64,000 bases of DNA from JAJEFO01 sp965221845 (GCA_965221845.1 OZ244919.1:1054001-1118000); one strand, 5' to 3'; counted from the stretch's first letter, positions 35,555 through 44,866 are shown. Numbers and translations: made by a program. Notes: generated by a model not told the origin, from the letters alone.

Positions 35555-36718
35555 TCAGCCAAAGCCGCCGGAATACCCTTGCGGCACGAGAAGAATCCCC
35601 CGGTCCACATCGGAGATTCGCCGACGCCCGCACAGGGCCATGGAGACGTCCAGTTCGGTCCTTATGACATCGAGGGCGGCGGACACGCCGGCCTCGCCCA
35701 TGGCGCCGAGGCCGTACACGTACGAGCGGCCGATCATGACCCCCCTTGCGCCGAGCGCCACGGCCTTCAGCACGTCCTGGCCGCTCCGAACGCCGCCGTC
35801 GAGCCAGACCTCCGTCCTGTCGCCGACCGCGTCAACGATCGGCTCGAGCATCCGGATCGACGAGAGCGCCCCGTCGAGCTGGCGGCCGCCATGGTTCGAG
35901 ACGACAATGGCGTCCGCGCCAAGTTCGGCGGCCTTCATGGCATCAGCCTCGTCAAGGATGCCTTTCAGGATCACCTTGCCGCCCCACATGTCCATCAGCT
36001 CCCTGATCCTGCCCCAGTCCAGCGACGGATCGAACGCCTCCGCCGTCCACGAAGACAGCGACGACGGGTCGGTCACGCCTTCCGCATGCCCGACAACGTT
36101 CCCGAAGGAGCGGCGCTTCGTCCCGAGCATTCCCAGTCCCCAGCGCATCTTCGTGACCATGTTCGCGACCGACGCCAAGGCAAGCCTTGGCGGGACGGAA
36201 AGACCGTTCTTGATGTCCTTGTGGCGCTGTCCGAGAACCTGCAGGTCGACCGTGATGACAATTGCAGGGCAGCCCGCGGCCCGGGCGCGCGCCAGAAGGC
36301 GCGACATGAAGTCGTTGTCCTTCAGCGCATAGACCTGGAACCAGAACGGCCTGCCGGTGCTTGCGGCCACGTCCTCGATCGAGCAGACGGACATGGTCGA
36401 AAGGCAGAACGGCACCCCGGCCTTCTCGGCCGCGCGTGCCGCCTTGATCTCGCCATCGGCGCATTGCATGCCCAGCAGCCCGATCGGCGCCAGAACCACC
36501 GGCATCGCCACGTCCTCGCCGATCAGCCGGGTCGCGACGGACCGGTTTGCCAGGTCGACCGCGATCCGTTGGCGAAGGCGGATTTCCCTGAAGTCGCTGG
36601 TGTTTTCGCGAAACGTCTGCTCGCTCCATGACCCGCTTTCGGCGTAGTCATGGAACATCCGCGGCACGCGACGGCGGTAGATGCGCTTCAGGTCGGCGAT
36701 TTCCGTGATGACTGGCAT
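35555..36718 (-). CDS. FMN-dependent alpha-hydroxy-acid dehydrogenase (LldD type)
   Basis: This 387-aa TIM-barrel flavoprotein oxidises an L-2-hydroxy acid, probably lactate. Key segments are MPVVLAPIGLLGMQCADGEI, FWFQVYALKDNDFM, IVITVDLQVLGQRHKDIKNG, VILKGILDEADAMKAAELGA with the FMN-contacting Lys, the catalytic-His motif IVVSNHGGRQLDGALSS, and EVWLDGGVRSGQDVLKAVAL followed by GRSYVYGLGAMGE. The ATG at 36718 is preferred to a GTG at 36724. It may be co-transcribed with the PhyH-type dioxygenase gene 288 bases upstream; that gap (36719-37005) holds nothing recognisable. Lactate is the default; glycolate or mandelate are possible. Confidence 0.9.
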   Translation of the reverse strand: MPVITEIADLKRIYRRRVPRMFHDYAESGSWSEQTFRENTSDFREIRLRQRIAVDLANRSVATRLIGEDVAMPVVLAPIGLLGMQCADGEIKAARAAEKAGVPFCLSTMSVCSIEDVAASTGRPFWFQVYALKDNDFMSRLLARARAAGCPAIVITVDLQVLGQRHKDIKNGLSVPPRLALASVANMVTKMRWGLGMLGTKRRSFGNVVGHAEGVTDPSSLSSWTAEAFDPSLDWGRIRELMDMWGGKVILKGILDEADAMKAAELGADAIVVSNHGGRQLDGALSSIRMLEPIVDAVGDRTEVWLDGGVRSGQDVLKAVALGARGVMIGRSYVYGLGAMGEAGVSAALDVIRTELDVSMALCGRRRISDVDRGILLVPQGYSGGFG

Positions 36719-37005
36719 GGACACGCACTCCCCTGAGCCTGATCGGCCTTTCTGTCAACTCCCTGAATTGCCGACCGGACGATTCGGCATGCCGCCCGCG
36801 ACGGCCGTCCCGGAAGCCGCCGCACGCAAGCAGGCAGGCCTGTCTCCGGAAAGCCGTCAGCGGTCCGTGGCGCGAGACCGGTCGACACGATCATGGATCA
36901 CGGGCCGGACGGGACAAGACAGGGATCTCCCCCGGCGCCGCTTCCCGAGCCGGGCGGCCTGGCCCGCGCCCCGCCGGCCTTCCGTGCGAACCGGCAAGGC
37001 CTCGA

Positions 37006-38196
37006 TCAGGGCGCGCGACGCCGATCGATGGCAGCAACCTCCGCCTCCCAGTCATCCGCGGACGCGCCGCGCTCCAGTGCCGCCTCCATGAGCTCCGCCT
37101 GGCTCATCGGCACGAGACCGTCCACAGGCGGGTCGCGATCCAGGTTCGTCGGGAACGCGTAGCCCTCGGCGGAGGCGGCGACGGCGTTCCGGATCTCCCT
37201 CCATGTCAGAGACCCGGACGCGCGGGCCTCCGCCATCGCCGGATAGAGCGCGATCGACATTGCCGACCGGTTCACGGACTCGATCGACCGCCCGAACGCG
37301 GATCCGATCTGGAGCAGGTTCGCCATCCGCCGGATGTCCCTTGAGCTGTTCTCGCCGGCAGCATGCATGACCGCCGGGTTGAAGAACAGGAGATCACCCT
37401 TTCCGAGCGGCAGCTGCACATGGGCCTTCGCGAAGAGATCCTGGTACTCCTTCCGCCCGAACGCCACGTAGCCTTCGGTGAACAGCTGCGAATACGGCAG
37501 GAGCCTTGTCGGGCCGCTCTGCAAGGGCATGTCGCAATGCGCGACCGCCCCCTGAAGCGTCAGGTGGGGAGAGAACGCGTGCGCCTGAACCGGATAGGTC
37601 GCCAGCTGTTCGGCGTTCATGAAGCCCAGATGATAGTCCCGGTGCGCGGTCTGCGCCGCGCCACCGGGATTCACGCGGTTGACCTGCGCTGTCAGCTGGT
37701 AGCCCCGCCCGAGCCAGGCCCTGGCGGCCATCGAGATCGCGTCCGAGGCGTAGTAGCGCAGGAAATTCTCCGGGCTGGCCTGGCAATGCTTTTGCGCCGC
37801 GTTCCAGACGCGGTCGTTCGCGCCGGGCTTGGCGAAGTGATCTCCGCCGCCGGTGCCGCTCGCCCGCTCCTCATCGATGATCCGCTCGAAGATTCCCGTG
37901 GCCTCGTCCACGATGCCGGTGTCCGCCATGCCGTCACGGATGACGAGCATGCCCGGGCCGGAATCAAGGACAGCGTTCCATTCGGACATGATGTCGGCGG
38001 CCCGGCCGGCATGAGCCGCCGCTTCGCGCACGCGCGCGCCGTCGTAGACCGGCACGTTGCGCTCGACCGCCGCCGCCCGGGGCCATTCGTCGCGCCCCGT
38101 CGACTGCGACACCTGCTCGCGGAACCTCTCGAACGAGCCCGCCTCGTCGCCGAGCCATGCCCGCCTCGCAAGATCCGCACCCGACCCTTCGTCCAT
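37006..38196 (-). CDS. Phytanoyl-CoA dioxygenase (PhyH) family protein
   Basis: Fe(II)/2-oxoglutarate-type oxygenase fold of 396 aa. The HxD iron-binding motif is in AAQTAHRDYHLGFM, the distal His in LLFFNPAVMHAAGENSSRDI with the 2-oxoglutarate-binding Arg shortly after (RRMANLLQIG). Residues around MLVIRDGMADTGIVDEATGI fit the PhyH N-terminal strand. The ATG at 38196 follows AAGGGAG. The substrate is unknown. Neighbours are a GntR regulator upstream (210 bases) and an LldD-type oxidase downstream, all on one strand, which suggests a small catabolic unit for a hydroxylated or methylated compound (inference). Confidence 0.85.
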   Translation of the reverse strand: MDEGSGADLARRAWLGDEAGSFERFREQVSQSTGRDEWPRAAAVERNVPVYDGARVREAAAHAGRAADIMSEWNAVLDSGPGMLVIRDGMADTGIVDEATGIFERIIDEERASGTGGGDHFAKPGANDRVWNAAQKHCQASPENFLRYYASDAISMAARAWLGRGYQLTAQVNRVNPGGAAQTAHRDYHLGFMNAEQLATYPVQAHAFSPHLTLQGAVAHCDMPLQSGPTRLLPYSQLFTEGYVAFGRKEYQDLFAKAHVQLPLGKGDLLFFNPAVMHAAGENSSRDIRRMANLLQIGSAFGRSIESVNRSAMSIALYPAMAEARASGSLTWREIRNAVAASAEGYAFPTNLDRDPPVDGLVPMSQAELMEAALERGASADDWEAEVAAIDRRRAP

Positions 38197-38405
38197 GGCA
38201 GTCTCCCTTCCGTTTCCCGCCCGAGCATGCAGAGCCCGTCCGGAAACGGGCAAGGCCCTGCAGGGCGCATGATCGCCGCCGCAGACATGCGGCAGACGGC
38301 GTCCCTGGCGGCCTTTGCGTCATCTTGCGCCGTGCGGCGCGACTTCACGCCGTCCGGTCTCGCGACCCGCCCGCGTCCGAACGGGCGCGCCGCCCGGCCA
38401 GCGCT

Positions 38406-39086
38406 TCAGGCCATGAGCAGCCTCAGGCCCTTGGTCACGTCTGTCTTGAGCGCCACGCGCAGCGCAGCCTCTTCCCCGTTGCGCAGCGCCGCCAGTATCA
38501 GGCGATGGCTGCTCGGCGACCTTTCCTGCCGCATGCGGCCGTACAGCTTGCGCATCGTCGGCCCGAGCTGAAGCCAGACGGTTTCGGCGAGGGCCAGCAT
38601 GGCGGGAGCCTGGGCGCGAAGATAGAGCGTCCTGTGGAACTCGAGGTTCGTGCGAATGTAGGCGACGGAATCACCCCTGCCGACCGCCTCCGAGACAGCG
38701 CCGTTGATCGCGGCCAGGCGTTCGATCAGGGCCAGATGCGCACGCGGCAGGGCGCGGACGGCAAGTTCCGTTTCCAGCAGGCCGCGAAGCGACGCCAGTT
38801 CCTCGATCCGGTCGCCGGAGAGCTCGGGGGTGGCGATGCGCCCCGACATGGACATCGTCAGGGCGCCTTCCGCCACCAGGCGGCGGGTCGCCTCGCGCGC
38901 GGGCGTCATGGAGGTGTCGAATTCCTGCCCGATGCCGCGCAACGTGAGCGCCGAGCCCGGCGCCAGTTCGCCGTGCATGATCCGGGACCTGAGGATCCGG
39001 TAGATCCGCTCATGGGCGGCGGTCGGCGGCTCGCCCGGTCTCGCCTGCATGGCCGGCGATTGATCGCGGAAGACAGGCCGCGGCAT
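38406..39086 (-). CDS. GntR-family regulator (FadR/FCD subgroup)
   Basis: Transcription factor of 226 aa. The winged helix-turn-helix is at residues about 22-90 (HERIYRILRSRIMHGELAPG, LTLRGIGQEFDTSMTPAREA, TRRLVAEGALTMSMSGRIAT) and the C-terminal FCD ligand domain follows (LETELAVRALPRAHLALIER, YIRTNLEFHRTLYLRAQAPA, SSHRLILAALRNGEEAALRV). The FCD metal-binding His residues appear to be kept (EFHRTLY, SSHRLI). FCD regulators usually respond to small acids, fitting the hydroxyacid oxidase and dioxygenase genes downstream. The ATG at 39086 lies three bases after the upstream gene's stop. Confidence 0.9.
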   Translation of the reverse strand: MPRPVFRDQSPAMQARPGEPPTAAHERIYRILRSRIMHGELAPGSALTLRGIGQEFDTSMTPAREATRRLVAEGALTMSMSGRIATPELSGDRIEELASLRGLLETELAVRALPRAHLALIERLAAINGAVSEAVGRGDSVAYIRTNLEFHRTLYLRAQAPAMLALAETVWLQLGPTMRKLYGRMRQERSPSSHRLILAALRNGEEAALRVALKTDVTKGLRLLMA

Positions 39087-39088
39087 CG

Positions 39089-39775
39089 TCAGAGACCGAA
39101 ACTGTATCTGTGCAGGCCTGCGCCCTCCCGCCTCAGCCAGTTGCGGGACGCCCTGCACTGGGGGCAGATTTTCCCGACCAGGCCCCAGAAGGCCTGCGAG
39201 TGATCCATGTGCCTGAGATGCGCGGCCTCGTGGGCGGCGACATAGTCGAGCACGCTTGGCGGCGCCAGGATCAGGCGCCATGAAAACATGAGATTGCCCT
39301 CCGCCGAGCACGACCCCCAGCGGGAACGCGGGTCCTTGAGCGTAAGCCGCCGGAAGTCCCTGCCGACCGTGCTGGCGTGCTGTTTCGCTGCGGCGGACAG
39401 CCGTTCGCGCGCCATCTCCCTCAGAAGCGCCATCACCGCAGGAGCGGCAGAATGCGCCGGGGCCTCGATCGCTCCGTCCACAATCCTCGCGGCTGGCACG
39501 GACCCTGCAACGACCGTGTGCGCCTCGCCTTCGACAGGAATCGCCACGCCGACTCCAACCGCCACCGGGCAGGGCCGCCTTTCGACCGCGCTCGCAATCC
39601 AGGCGGCCTTCGTCTCGGCAAATTCCTGCGCGGCGCGCAGACTCGTGCCGGACGGCATCGTCAGGGTCACCCGACCGTCCAGGCTCGACACCCTCAGGCT
39701 CAGGCGGCGGGCGCGGGCCGACCGCCGAACATCGATCCTGACGCCCGGAACGGAGTCCAGCCCAATGACGCCCAT
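39089..39775 (-). CDS. YgjP-like (DUF45/SprT-type) metal-dependent hydrolase
   Basis: Zinc-metalloprotein of 228 aa. The C-terminal domain carries KDPRSRWGSCSAEGNLMFSW and the HExxH-type site DYVAAHEAAHLRHMDHSQAF with the third ligand region after it, and ends near SRNWLRREGAGLHRYSFGL. The N-terminal half has the loosely conserved RRSARARRLSLRVSSLDGRV segment. The cellular function of YgjP proteins is not settled. The start at 39775 (MGVIGLDSV) is the most plausible. It precedes the GntR gene with 2 bases between, so the two may be co-transcribed. Confidence 0.88.
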   Translation of the reverse strand: MGVIGLDSVPGVRIDVRRSARARRLSLRVSSLDGRVTLTMPSGTSLRAAQEFAETKAAWIASAVERRPCPVAVGVGVAIPVEGEAHTVVAGSVPAARIVDGAIEAPAHSAAPAVMALLREMARERLSAAAKQHASTVGRDFRRLTLKDPRSRWGSCSAEGNLMFSWRLILAPPSVLDYVAAHEAAHLRHMDHSQAFWGLVGKICPQCRASRNWLRREGAGLHRYSFGL

Positions 39776-40302
39776 CGCTCCCTGCCTTTCCGCAGCTCCG
39801 CACCTCAACCGGGCCCTACCGTGGCATGGCCGGTGGCTGCGGACAACGCGGATTCGTCGCGGGCATCGCGCGACGCGAGTTCCGCATCGGGTCCGCACGC
39901 CCGTGGAAGACAGCGCGCACGCCGCGCCGCACGGCCCGGATCCCGATGGCGGCATGTGGCCACCTGCGCGCAGGGCATCGCGGATCGAGGCATGGCGCAT
40001 GCCATCGAAGCGCGGGAGCGGTATCCGTGAGCGGCGCCACTTCGCGAGGGGGCGATGAAGCGCATCCGGGACGCGCTGGCGGCGTCACGGCCATTCACCG
40101 GGTCCCGAAGCGGCTCGCATCGCGTCGGCACCGACGGCGCCGGCCGGGAGGAGCGGCATGACGGCATCAGGCGCCTGCGCCCGGGGTCCGGCGGCAACGG
40201 GGCCGGACCGGTCGCGTCTCGTGCAGCGAATCCCTTTGACAGCCCTCGGGCATTGTGGCACGTCGCGCGAAATTCCGAAGAGCAACCAGGACAGAGACGG
40301 AC
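39776..40302. other. 527-bp region without a recognisable gene
   Basis: Both strands contain open frames, but they are Arg/Pro/Ala-rich frames of GC-rich DNA with no recognised motif, ribosome site or family. The region lies between the divergent YgjP-type and FYDLN genes and should contain promoters for both. No clear promoter, operator or terminator was identified. Confidence 0.5.
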
Positions 40303-40629
40303 ATGCCCGAGGAAGAATGGGGCACCAAGCGCGTTTGCCCGACCACCGGCAAGAGGTTCTATGACCTCAACAAGGATCCGGCCATCAGCCCGTACACGGG
40401 CGAGCCGATCACGCCTGACGCGGACAAGGCGAAGCGCGTTGCGGTGGAAGAGGCCAAGGAAGGGGAGAAGGGTGCGGCCGAATTCGAGGGCGACAACATC
40501 GTGCTTGAGGATGAAGATGACGATTCGGATGTCAGCCTGGAGGACGACGTTCTCGAGGGCGACGAGGACGACGGCAACGTCTCGCTTGACGAAATCGCGG
40601 ACGTGCCGAAAGAGGAGGACGACTCCTGA
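40303..40629 (+). CDS. TIGR02300/FYDLN acid domain protein
   Basis: Small acidic protein of 108 aa. The conserved N-terminus EEWGTKRVCPTTGKRFYDLN gives the family its name, followed by KDPAISPYTGEPI. The rest is a very acidic, probably disordered tail (DEDDDSDVSLEDD, DVPKEEDDS). The family is nearly confined to alphaproteobacteria and has no settled function. The ATG at 40303 lies 10 bases after a weak purine-rich stretch; an upstream frame from 40255 is basic and unlike the family. tRNA-Ala follows 76 bases later. Confidence 0.95.
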   Translation: MPEEEWGTKRVCPTTGKRFYDLNKDPAISPYTGEPITPDADKAKRVAVEEAKEGEKGAAEFEGDNIVLEDEDDDSDVSLEDDVLEGDEDDGNVSLDEIADVPKEEDDS

Positions 40630-40705
40630 ATTGGCCAATTCGCTTGCGTGACGCCGCCCAAGCCTTTACCCACGTCGGTGTTGACGACGCATAGTCGTTC
40701 CTTGT

Positions 40706-40781
<76 letters not shown>

Positions 40782-40889
40782 TCCTTCAAGCCAGAGAGTT
40801 CCAGAGAAGTGCCGGACCCATGAAAGCGGGTCTTCTTCAGTCTGGCGCTCTTGCCCGTTCCGGCATCTTCCCGCCACGGCCGGCGGGGT

Positions 40890-41580
40890 GGAGTTCGGCG
40901 GAGCCGCTTGGAAACCGGCCGCAGCCAGTGCGACGGCGAGGCAAGTTCTGTACCCGAGCGTGAGCCGCAGCGGTTCGCGGCCGCGGGTGCGGAGAATCTC
41001 GATCGGCAGGCACCGCCGCGAGAGCGGCCCGGGATCCTTGCTCGCCGCCGGGCTCGCCCGGGGCCAACCGGACGGCCGTGGCCGCGGGGCGCGCGACCCT
41101 CTTGCCGAAAGGCACCAGACGCAGGGCGGCCGTTCCCATGTTCCGGGAGGCGACGAAGCGAACGCTCGAGGCGAACCGGCCGCGCTGGCGGAACGGCAAG
41201 CACGTCCTGTCCTGGTGGCAGACGCTTGAGCGCCGCGCCCTTCCGGCCCTGGGCGACATGCCGGTCGACCGGATCGGGCGCGAGGACGCGCGGCGCGTGC
41301 TGACGCCGACATGGGGCGTCCGGATGGAGACGGCGCGCGCATCCGCCAGCGCATCGGCACGATCCTCCGATGGTGCATGGCGCGCGGCCATGTGGTGCGC
41401 AAAGCGGCGGGCAAGGCGATCGACGGCGCGCTGCCGCCAATGCCGCTTCTGAAGGCGCATCTTCGCGCCAGGGCCCTATCGGGAGGTGCCGGCGACGCTC
41501 GCGACGGTGGAGGCTTCCGGGGCGTCCCTTGCGAACAGGTCGTGCCTGCGGTTTCTCGTGCTGACGGCCGCACGGCAGGA
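40890..41580 (+). pseudogene. Tyrosine-recombinase integrase (P4 type), decayed, beside tRNA-Ala
   Basis: Pieces in different frames match P4-type integrases with a DUF4102 arm-binding domain. They are QVLYPSVSRSGSRPRVRRIS (about 40935-40995), MFREATKRTLEANRPRWRNG then VLSWWQTLERRALPALGDMP and VDRIGREDARRVLTPTWG (41138-41310), IRQRIGTILRWCMARGHVVR then AAGKAIDGALPPMP (41340-41450), and TLATVEASGASL then CLRFLVLTAAR (41490-41570). The catalytic R-H-R-Y part that follows LTAAR is missing, cut off near 41580. Position directly 3' of tRNA-Ala indicates a former integrative element. The fragment after it to 41757 (NPRILRTAAGRRLEEAIRRA) is unassigned. Confidence 0.85.
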
Positions 41581-41900
41581 TGCCTCTCCATTCCGCCGGG
41601 AAGTGCAACCCCCGGATCCTGCGCACGGCCGCCGGCCGGCGGCTGGAGGAAGCGATCCGGCGCGCGGCGCGCACGCTGGGGCGCGCGTCCCGCCGGAAGG
41701 AGATCGTGGCGCTGAACGGCCTCGAGGTCGGGCGACTGCCTGAGGCTGCCGGCCATGGGTGTAGTTCAGATTTTGACTCCTGCGGTTCTGTTCCGTTATC
41801 CATTTGGCGTGCCGTGCAAGTGCCGGACGAACCGGTCGGCGGCGCGCGTTGAGGCAATGGACAGGAGCGAGAGCCATGGCAAGGGACGCAGGGGACAAGG

Positions 41901-41989
41901 GGCACCGCCATCCGGACACGGCTGACTGCGGGTCGGCCCAGGGGTCCGGGCTGAGCTGCTCGGCACCGCCATCCGGACACGGCTGACTG
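41901..41989 (+). repeat. Pair of 28-bp direct repeats in the ISKra4 left end
   Basis: ggcaccgccatccggacac followed by ggctgactg occurs exactly at 41901-41928 and 41962-41989, spaced 61 bp apart. The position between the terminal repeat and the transposase suggests subterminal transposase-binding sites or a small internal duplication. Confidence 0.85.
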
Positions 41990-42029
41990 TCTGGAGGGTC
42001 TTGGCGACGAAGGCGCTGCGGTGGTCCGG

Positions 42030-43457
42030 TCGCACGAGGGCGGCCACACGCGATGCTGGATCGAGGGGGGCGAGGTGCGGAGCCGCGACGTCGCGGGGGA
42101 CGGCACGCCGGAGGCGCCGCCGGGGCGGTCCCGTCGGAGTTCGGTCCGCTGCTGCCGCGGCTGGCGGCGGACCCGGGCAGTCGGGCGCCCCCGACCTGGA
42201 CGGCGTGGAGCGGGCGCTCCGGGACGCCTCGCCGGGCGACGGCGCGGCGGCGCCGAGCTTCTGCCGGGCGGCTGGACGCGACGCGGCCGGCGCCGGAGTG
42301 CGCGGCCTGCGGCAGGCCGACGGCCCGGCATTCGGCGACGCCGAAGTCCTTGCCTCGACCCGGCTGGGGCGGGTCGGGGCGGAGCGGTCGCGTTTCCGCT
42401 GCCGGTCCTGCGGCGGGGGATGCTTCCCGCCGGACCGGGCGCCGGGGCTGGAGGACGGGACGGTGACGCCGGGGACGGCGAGCGTCATCGCCGGGACGGT
42501 GCCGCTCACGGGCTTCGAGGCGGCGAGCCGGCATGTCGACAGCCTCGCCGGGGCGGACGCCTCGTCGAGCGCGCTGCAGCGCCGGGCGCCGGGCTGGGCG
42601 AGGCGGCGCAGCGCTTCGAGCGCGAGGAGGTGCTGGACGGCAGGCCGCCGGAACCGCGCATGCAGCTCTCCGTCGACGGGACCGGCGTCCCGATGCGGAA
42701 GGAGGAGACCGAGGGCGTTCGCGGCAGGCAGGCCGACGGCACCTCGAAGACCAGGGAAGCCAGGCTTGCGGTCATCTGCACCGCCGAGGGCCGGGACCCC
42801 GGGACCGGCGCGGCGGTCAGGGCCGGGGCGGCGAATCCGTCACCTGCCTGACCGGCGGCGCGGCGGCGCCGTCCGGAGGCCGGGAGGCCTCGGACTTCGC
42901 GGCGCGGCCCGACCGGGAGGCGCGGCGGCGGGGCCTGCACGACGCGGGCGGGCCCGTCGTCGTCTCCGACGGGGCGGACTGGATCCCCAACGCCTGCGAG
43001 GGGCTCTTCGGGGGCCGGAAGGCCGCCATCGTGCCCGGCCTCCTCCACTGCCCGGAACGCGCCTCCGACGCCGCGAGGCGGTCCTGCCGGCCGGGGGCGG
43101 AGCGGGACCGGCGGTTCGCGGAGGCGAGGCGGACGTCAGGGCGGGCCGGGCGGCGAAGGCGGGCCGGGAGCTCGCGCCGTCCGGGGACCGGCACGAGGAC
43201 GTGGAGGCCTGCTGCAGGCATTTCGAGAGCGGGCTCGACCGGATGCGGCACGACGCGTTCCGGGAGCGCGGCGTCCGGGCCGGAAAGCGGCGTCGTGGAG
43301 GGCGGATGCCGGCGGTTCGGGCTGCGGACGGAGCGCTCCGGAACGCGCCGGGCGGAGAGGGGCGCCAACGCCATGCCGGCGCTGAAGGCCCTGGTCATGA
43401 ACCTCCGGCTGCCCGGCTTCCTGGAATGGCAGGCGAATCAGGCCGCGGCAGCCTGAC
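42030..43457 (+). pseudogene. ISKra4-family transposase, several frameshifts
   Basis: Fragments in at least three frames match an ISKra4 transposase: PECAACGRPTARHS then GAERSRFRCRSCGGGCFPPD (zinc-ribbon-like part, about 42290-42430), VIAGTVPLTGFEAASRHVDS (42490-42545), FEREEVLDGRPPEPRMQLSV and DGTGVPMRKEETEGVRGRQA (42610-42740), GPVVVSDGADWIPNACEGLF (42950-43010), and the C-terminal GANAMPALKALVMNLRLPGF then LEWQANQAAAA at 43365-43457. The catalytic Asp residues appear in SVDGTGVP and VVSDGADW. Multiple indels rule out an active product. The family assignment is firm from the C-terminal block. Confidence 0.85.
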
Positions 43458-43566
43458 AGGGAATCTGAACTACACCCGCCGGCCTGAACGTTCCGGCCGC
43501 GATCCGGACAGCCGGAGCGAAGGGCGAGAAATGACAGCAGCGACGGATCCGGGCCCCGGCCTGCCG

Positions 43567-43800
43567 TCACCTGTCCTTGGGCAGCCGCTCCTGAAGGACG
43601 GCCTCGAGACGGGCCAGGCCCTTCGCGATCTCCGCGATCGCGGCCCGGTTCTCGCGGACCTCGGCGCGGGGACTGTCCCGCACCGACCCGATCTCGGCCC
43701 ACAGGATGCCGAACGCGGCGAGGCCCGCGGCGGCGAGTCCGTACCTTGCCGAAGGCCTGGACCGTCGCTGGCCGGCAGAGTCATCCTGGTGGCGCCCGGC
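43567..43800 (-). CDS. Small membrane/coiled-coil protein or gene tail
   Basis: A minus-strand frame ending at 43567 reads SARYGLAAAGLAAFGILWAE, a membrane helix, followed by a charged helical tail (EVRENRAAIAEIAKGLARLE, AVLQERLPKDR). Composition is protein-like with alphaproteobacterial codon use. The frame continues upstream to 43983, but that part is Arg/Pro-rich and unconvincing, so the true start is unknown (perhaps near 43800). Architecture resembles, in reverse order, the duplicated coiled-coil proteins at 5.4 and 10.9 kb. It may be a real small gene or the 3' end of a disrupted one. The region 43801-44143 holds nothing else recognisable. Confidence 0.45.
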   Translation of the reverse strand, partial: AGRHQDDSAGQRRSRPSARYGLAAAGLAAFGILWAEIGSVRDSPRAEVRENRAAIAEIAKGLARLEAVLQERLPKDR

Positions 43801-44143
43801 CTTGATCCGATCCCCGCTCCCCGTCTTCCTGCGAGGAGCCGGCTGCGGGAGATCCCGGGCGCCTGCCGCGGCTGTGCCTTGTGCGCCTCCTCGATCGGCC
43901 AGCGCCCGTGGCAGGGGGCTCCGAGGCCGCCGGCGAAACAGCCGGACGTCGGCCGGGCCGAACCGTTGGCGGGGCGGCATCACGCGAGCTCCCGCCGCGT
44001 GTCCGGGACCGGCGCGGCGGTCCGCTCACGGGCGACGATTTGTCCCGGCGCCCAGAATCCCTGTGGCGGCTTCAGGAAATTGATGTAACGTCCTCACGGG
44101 TGACGACGGATGCGTTGATGAGGATCCATGCAGTGAGCTCGCC

Positions 44144-44866
44144 GTGAAGATCTCGCGCACCGAAGATCTGCGCCTGGACTGCCGGCACTGCCCGGTGAGG
44201 CACCGGGCCGTCTGCGCCGCAAGCGACGACGAGGAGTTCGCCAGGCTGAACGGCATGAAGTTCTACAAGGCGGTCCCGGCCGGCAAGGCTGTCGCCCTCC
44301 GCGGCGAAAGGCTGGACGTCGTCGCTTCCATCGTGTCCGGCATCGCGACCCTCTCGAAGACCACGTTCGACGGAAGGGTGCAGATCACCGGGATGCTGCT
44401 GCCGTCCGACTTCATAGGACGGCCGGGACGCGACTCCTGCGAGCACGACGTTTCAGCCGTCACCGACCTGACGCTCTGCTGCTTCAGGCGACGCCCCTTC
44501 GAGGATCTGGTCGAACGCGCGCCGGGCATCAGCAAGAGGCTCCTGGACATGGCGTTCGACGATCTCGACGCCGCCCGAGACTGGATGCTGCTGCTCGGAT
44601 GCCTGACCGCGCGCGAGAAGATCGTCAGGTTCATGATGCTCGTCATGCGCCGGTCCGTCCTGCCCGACGACGCCGATCAGCCGGTCCGGATCGACCTGCC
44701 TCTCTCTCGTGAAGCGATGGCAAGCTATCTGGGCCTTACGATCGAGACCGTCAGCCGCCAGATGTCCCGGCTTCGCAAGGACGGACTCATCGAGCTGGAG
44801 ACGGCCAGGCGCGTCATCATCCCGAGCGCCGCGCGCCTTTCGGCGGAGCTCCAAAACGCGGCGTGA
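44144..44866 (+). CDS. fnrL: Fnr/FixK-type regulator of the Crp family (FnrL-like)
   Basis: Oxygen-responsive transcription factor of 240 aa. Cysteines for a [4Fe-4S] cluster are present at the N-terminus (LDCRHCPVRHRAVCAASD: C13, C16, C24) and one lies in the sensor domain (GRDSCEHDV). The cAMP-receptor-like beta-roll covers residues about 35-130, and the HTH is at about 185-225 (SREAMASYLGLTIETVSRQM, SRLRKDGLIELETARRVI); the recognition helix ETVSRQ fits TTGAT-type half-sites. The start is a GTG; no better ATG is in frame. Adjacent ccoNOQP and an Fnr box at 44956 point to anaerobic or microaerobic control of cbb3 oxidase. Confidence 0.92.
   Translation: MKISRTEDLRLDCRHCPVRHRAVCAASDDEEFARLNGMKFYKAVPAGKAVALRGERLDVVASIVSGIATLSKTTFDGRVQITGMLLPSDFIGRPGRDSCEHDVSAVTDLTLCCFRRRPFEDLVERAPGISKRLLDMAFDDLDAARDWMLLLGCLTAREKIVRFMMLVMRRSVLPDDADQPVRIDLPLSREAMASYLGLTIETVSRQMSRLRKDGLIELETARRVIIPSAARLSAELQNAA

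Larger units (their letters stand above)
41758..43480 (+). mobile_element. ISKra4-family element, about 1.72 kb
   Basis: The ends are gggtgtagttcagatt on the left (41758-41773) and its complement (aatctgaactacaccc, 43465-43480) on the right, a 16-bp inverted repeat. gccggcc occurs just outside both ends (41749-41755 and 43481-43487), a possible target duplication with 2 bases of uncertainty. The transposase is decayed. Two 28-bp direct repeats lie in the left subterminal region. Confidence 0.85.

Noticed and set aside
39805..40638. Minus-strand frame upstream and over the FYDLN gene
   Set aside because: It overlaps the well-supported FYDLN gene, and the remainder is low-complexity Arg/Ser/Pro text without a ribosome site.
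40628..40641. Perfect palindrome gaattggccaattc at the end of the FYDLN gene
   Set aside because: It overlaps the stop codon and has no U-tract; too short and isolated to call a terminator or operator.
41901..41989. CRISPR-like pair of 28-bp repeats
   Set aside because: Only two units, a 33-bp spacer lying inside an IS end, and no cas genes. Better explained as subterminal IS repeats.
42001..44088. Long open frame of 695 codons covering the ISKra4 element
   Set aside because: Real transposase motifs appear in this frame only in pieces and shift to other frames; the frame is open because of GC bias.
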